In this document: positions 60,516 through 64,000 of the stretch, piece by piece
Numbering within the stretch: position 1 is the first letter of the stretch
How the letters are laid out: each line of letters starts with the position of its first letter
From: Silurus meridionalis
Taxonomy: Eukaryota; Chordata; Actinopteri; Siluriformes; Siluridae
Direction: 5' to 3'
Assembly: GCF_014805685.1 (NCBI RefSeq)
Contig: NC_060887.1
Coordinates: 35,505,463 to 35,569,462, forward strand
DNA length: 64,000 nucleotides
Notes under the pieces: model-generated
What the model saw: only the letters and a program-made list of their open reading frames with translations
What the model was told of the DNA's origin: nothing
The model's database searches: none
Made by a program: the position numbers and the translations under genes

Positions 60516-60880
60516 TTACACTGGGGCTGCACAATTCTCAAATCTCAGAACTCTCAAGACCATTGCACTCAGTACTGTTGCATCTTACTTGTTACTTGCA
60601 CACCTATTGTAAGATATATATATATATATATAAGCGCCTTTTGCTAATGTCAAATGTAAATATTAATTTTATATATATTTACACATACACTTTCTGCACA
60701 GACATAAATAGTTTGACTTTCTTATGCCCCATTACTACTATTTTATATAGCTAGTGTTTAGTATTGTTTTATGTTAATATTTGCTGTAGTTTGCCTGTAG
60801 CCTCACTTAAGCATTTAATTGGACAAACTGTCACTGGCATCTGGAAGCATGACAAATAAACTTGAGACTTGAAAGTCCAA
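60516..60880 (+). mobile_element. Non-LTR 3' end inserted in the SINE
   Basis: Low-complexity 3' UTR-like sequence (CTGTTGCATCTTACTTGTTA, (TA)n 60617-60632) ends GACAAATAAACTTGAGACTT G, a polyadenylation-like AATAAA followed by an (ACTTGAG)-type tandem tail. Different from the L2-type tails. Class not assigned. Confidence 0.5.
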
Positions 60881-60905
60881 CGTCTTTAACCACTTTACCC
60901 AGACG
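60881..60905 (-). mobile_element. tRNA-derived SINE head remnant
   Basis: AAGTCCAACGTCTTTAACCA then CTTTACCC, inverted, matches the box A half of the SINE head at 26597-26570 (AAAGTCCAATACCTTAACGA). Confidence 0.55.
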
Positions 60906-61946
60906 TGTTAAAATTGTAAAATTTGATTCTATATTGTTTCTTTCACAATAAAGGACATGTACCGAATCTTTTACTTATTTTTACTTACATGGTGTCATTT
61001 TTTTCTATATATATTTTTTATTGACTAAATTTGGATCATCAGGTTGTACTTATTGGGGAAAAGTTAAAGAAAGGTGAACTGTGAAGAGTTTTACAGACCA
61101 ATCAAATGAGACACCATTAGAACTCCTGAGTTTGCTGCACAAAATCATTTACATACATATAGTTTTTGTTTTCTGAAAATGAATTCCTGTTGCGTTTAGT
61201 CCAGTAATTGCCGTCATAGAGGTACAGAGATATGAAGGCATGGCGTTATTGAGATTTTCCGACATATTGAGGTATTAAACTTGAGACCTGTCAGCAGAAA
61301 GAAAAGCATTTTTTTTTCTTTCCGTAGGCGTTCTCTAGCTGAGCCGGTGTTTGGCAGTGGAGTGAACATGTGAGTGTCCGACAGCAACAGTGCACCATGA
61401 GGCCGAGCTCAATAGATTTCCTCTCCGTGTCTGAGTCTCGTTCTATTCAGAATTGATTGTTCTCGGCTTCCTCGGTGGAGGACACAATTACCTTTTCTCC
61501 TGTTCTGGAGTGTCAGTCAGCGCTCATGAATAATGAAAGCCTGACATTCTGTTACTGTTACCTGCTGCTTGTAACCAGTCAAACCGTAAAAAGTGTTTAT
61601 CTGCGCTCCTTGCCATTTCAAATGTTAGATATTAAGAATTAATGTGAATGATTAAGATACTTTAAAACCTGGCAAATGGTATATTTAAATATTAAGTCAT
61701 ATGTAATTAAGGAGACAGAAATATTCATTCTTGTAGTTAGAGGCAATTATAACAATTTCCATCAAGGGATTTCCCAGCTTGATTTTTTTTTTTTTTCTTT
61801 CCAAGCTATGATGATTAACATTATGGCTAATTGAAGTAATTTTCCTAGGCTCAGGGTACTTCTCTGTGCATTTGTCCTATAGGGAGTCCTAACACTCCAA
61901 ATCCTCAGTGCTGAAATTCAATGAAAGATTTTAGGCATGTTCCCCT

Positions 61947-61948
<2 letters not shown>
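60906..61948. other. Single-copy; 61190-61930 candidate regulatory block
   Basis: 61320-61560 is GC-balanced and repeat-free (GTGCACCATGAGGCCGAGCT, GAGGACACAATTACCTTTTC). A poly(T) run lies at 61783-61796. The short frame 61457-61642 has no domain. Confidence 0.35.

Positions 61949-61985
<37 letters not shown>
61949..61985. repeat. (CA)n microsatellite
   Basis: Pure CA run. Confidence 0.97.
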
Positions 61986-61986
<1 letters not shown>

Positions 61987-62250
61987 GCCTCATTTTATTG
62001 TCTATTGGAGTGTTTCCACCCGTCGGTTTGAGAGGTCAGGCTTCCGTCTCGGAGCGATCGGCCAACGGCTGTGACCCAGCGGGTGGAAAGTGAACCGCAA
62101 GCCACCGTCCCTTTTTCCTGAAGCTAAAACGGAGCTAAAACCATTTCAGAGTCTCGGCAGAAAATGTAAATTTATCTGCCGCTCATTTCCTGCTCGTGAT
62201 GACCGCTTGCCTTTCAGCCCCCTGTCCCAATTAAAGGGTGGAATAATATA
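61986..62250. other. GC-rich candidate regulatory block
   Basis: CGGAGCGATCGGCCAACGGC, TGACCCAGCGGGTGGAAAGT and following sequence are repeat-free and markedly GC-richer than the AT-rich DNA that starts at about 62230. No coding signal. Confidence 0.35.
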
Positions 62251-63099
62251 AAAAATGTATGCTATAATAATTGTGGAACATATCACAATTTTCAGAATCG
62301 CTGCATTAAAAAAAAGACAATATTAAATGTGAGTACAGAATCAGTGCTCATCATCATCATCATCATCATGCATTTTTAATATAAAAAATCTTGCACCATA
62401 ATGAGCACTAAAACGGTCAACAAAGTCATGATTGATACATTTAAATCATGATGTTAGCATGTCTTTGTTTTACAGCTCTGTTCTGATTGGTCAGAAGGTG
62501 TCGATTCAATTTCTATAACAGCAGCTTCAACAATACATCTCTGAAATTACAGGTTTAAATCTCAGGTTTATATAAATACACTTATTCTAATAGGAAAAGG
62601 AAGTTTGAAACAGTAACTGGTTGCTTAGAGGATGTTTCACAACAAGAAGCTAGAGGATCTTCTCTAAGAAATCACAATGGCAAACTGTTGTGCTATGAAA
62701 GAGGAATAAAACACTTACAATTATTAAAACTGTTCATAACTTTTAAATAGATTTTCTATTATATTCAACTCTAAAGTGTCAATACTTTAAACAAATACTT
62801 GTTTATTTATTAGTGAGCCCTTATTGAGAGGACACAGTGAGGATTTGGCTAAAGAAACAATCACTGGTTCTTCACTGGAAGTACTGGAATGTGTGGACAT
62901 CATCCAAAACGCAAAATTAACCCCCCCACCCCACCCCACCCCCACACCCCCCAGATTACACAATAGATTTCAACCAAATGAAAAAATAAAGAAAATTACT
63001 AAAAAATATCTACATTTGCTATTATTACATGACGAAAAGTGTAAAGTACTGTATTTGTTACATTATATTGGTATGCATTAGATTAAACAATGCAGGGAA
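62251..63099. other. AT-rich single-copy with a C-rich patch
   Basis: Small (CAT)n at 62350-62368. 62921-62953 is an almost pure C tract with single A interruptions. No gene recognised. Confidence 0.55.
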
Positions 63100-64000
63100 A
63101 CTAATTGTTACTATAATTGTTAACATAAGTCATTCTTTCATTGCATACAAAAATTTTATTAAAAGGTGGCATTTACATAGAACGTAACTAAAATCTATTA
63201 GAAAAAAAATAAAAGCCATCATTCACATAGGTAACCATTAAATCGCATGTAGCTAAATTAAAGTACAGTAGCTTCTACATCACAGTAGTAATTATTACCT
63301 AATGTGTAATTAAAACTAAGTAACGGTTACTTCCTAAATGTAATTACTACACTGCAAAATTATTTTTCTGCATCTCATAATGTTAGAAAAATGTAAATGT
63401 ATTTACATCAATTGATGCATTTAAGGCTAAAGAATATGGTGAAGGAGGCATGTGATTGTTTTTACTAAGATACCTCTATGTAAAATTGTGCAGGTTGTAT
63501 TTCAGTTTTACTGTGCATGTACTTTAATGTTGAGTTTTGCCAGGCTGCTACCTTGGCCAGGTCTCTGATAGAAGAGAGTTCATTGATCTCAGTGGGACAT
63601 TCTTCATAAAATGAAGGTTAAAAAAAAATGAAAAAGTAATGAAATTCTTGGTTTGCATTACAATCGATATTTACATATGTAGATATAATCTTGTAACTAT
63701 TACATTGCACATGTAATTATTTTATCACACTATATTATGTAAGTTTAAATAGTTATGTATAGGTATTCTAACATTGCATGGGTAACATCCTTTCCATTGT
63801 GTAGCTACAGTAAAATAATTGTGACTTGACATTACATTGCACAGGTAATTACTACTTTACTATACATTATAAAGGGTGAAGTAAAGTAACCACTTCACCA
63901 TTACCCATGTAACTTAATTACATATGTAATAATTAGCAATGTAAAAGTAAGAATTACATTAAACTTTTATTACATTAAACCTATATTGATTACATTTACA
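63100..64000. repeat. AT-rich block with recurring GTAATTAC/CATTGCAC motifs
   Basis: Words of the form TTACATTGCACATGTAATTA (63700), AACATTGCATGGGTAACATC (63771), TTACATTGCACAGGTAATTA (63834) and TTACATATGTAATAATTAGC (63919), plus GTAATTACTACACTGC (63340), recur at irregular spacing. They look like a degenerate palindromic repeat or an old MITE cluster that continues past the window end. Confidence 0.5.

Overview
This is eukaryotic, almost certainly teleost fish, nuclear DNA. It is AT-rich, has dozens of long di-, tri- and tetranucleotide arrays, and carries a typical fish transposon load: Tc1-like DNA transposons, L2/Rex1-type non-LTR retrotransposons, a DIRS-type tyrosine-recombinase retroelement, tRNA-derived SINEs, and pogo- and hAT-like MITEs. 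The repeat families resemble those of catfishes and other ostariophysans; that is recall of family appearance, not a search result. I found no intact host gene, no functional tRNA or rRNA gene, and no bacterial feature such as an operon or CRISPR array. Nearly every open reading frame is either a microsatellite read through (Tyr-Ile, Cys-Val, Ser-Leu runs) or a piece of a transposon protein.

Layout. 1-6 kb: a Harbinger-like relic with a perfect 35-bp inverted repeat, scattered repeat tails, long TA arrays, and one unexplained 166-codon minus-strand frame (5499-5999). 6.9-14.5 kb: the densest transposon nest. A Tc1-like element (minus) is split by an L2 3' end with a clean 7-bp target duplication. 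Next to it another L2 copy (plus) is split by a 2.5-kb DIRS element (minus). 15-24 kb: mostly single-copy sequence with stretches that look like conserved non-coding elements, plus degenerate Tc1 and L2/SINE pieces. 24-32 kb: a transposon with long inverted termini and an integrase-like remnant, a back-to-back SINE pair, a long imperfect palindrome at 27 kb, an L2 tail, and the 3' end of a second non-LTR family at 31 kb. 32-41 kb: AT-rich, with hAT-like MITEs and TCTA/TAGA arrays. 41-56 kb: less repetitive, locally GC-richer sequence of gene-desert type, with many microsatellites and an inverted second copy of a dispersed repeat built around a TAGA array. 56-64 kb: a Tc1-like element carrying a pogo-like MITE and a tRNA-Glu-derived SINE, interrupted SINEs, GC-richer islands, and an AT-rich end with recurring GTAATTAC-type motifs.

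Reading as a whole: most likely an intergenic desert or a very large intron. The GC-richer single-copy blocks (roughly 6.0-6.4, 15.7-16.5, 17.5-17.9, 20.9-21.2, 22.9-23.3, 26.8-27.0, 33.5-33.8, 41.7-47.1, 49.5-50.1, 52.0-52.6, 54.5-54.7, 58.5-58.7, 59.4-59.7 and 61.2-62.2 kb) could be cis-regulatory elements of a developmental gene outside the window. That is inference from texture only. The strongest results are structural: reconstructable orders of transposon insertion, a SINE whose 3' tail matches the last codons and 3' end of a LINE in the same window, a 27-kb palindrome, and a duplicated microsatellite-bearing repeat.
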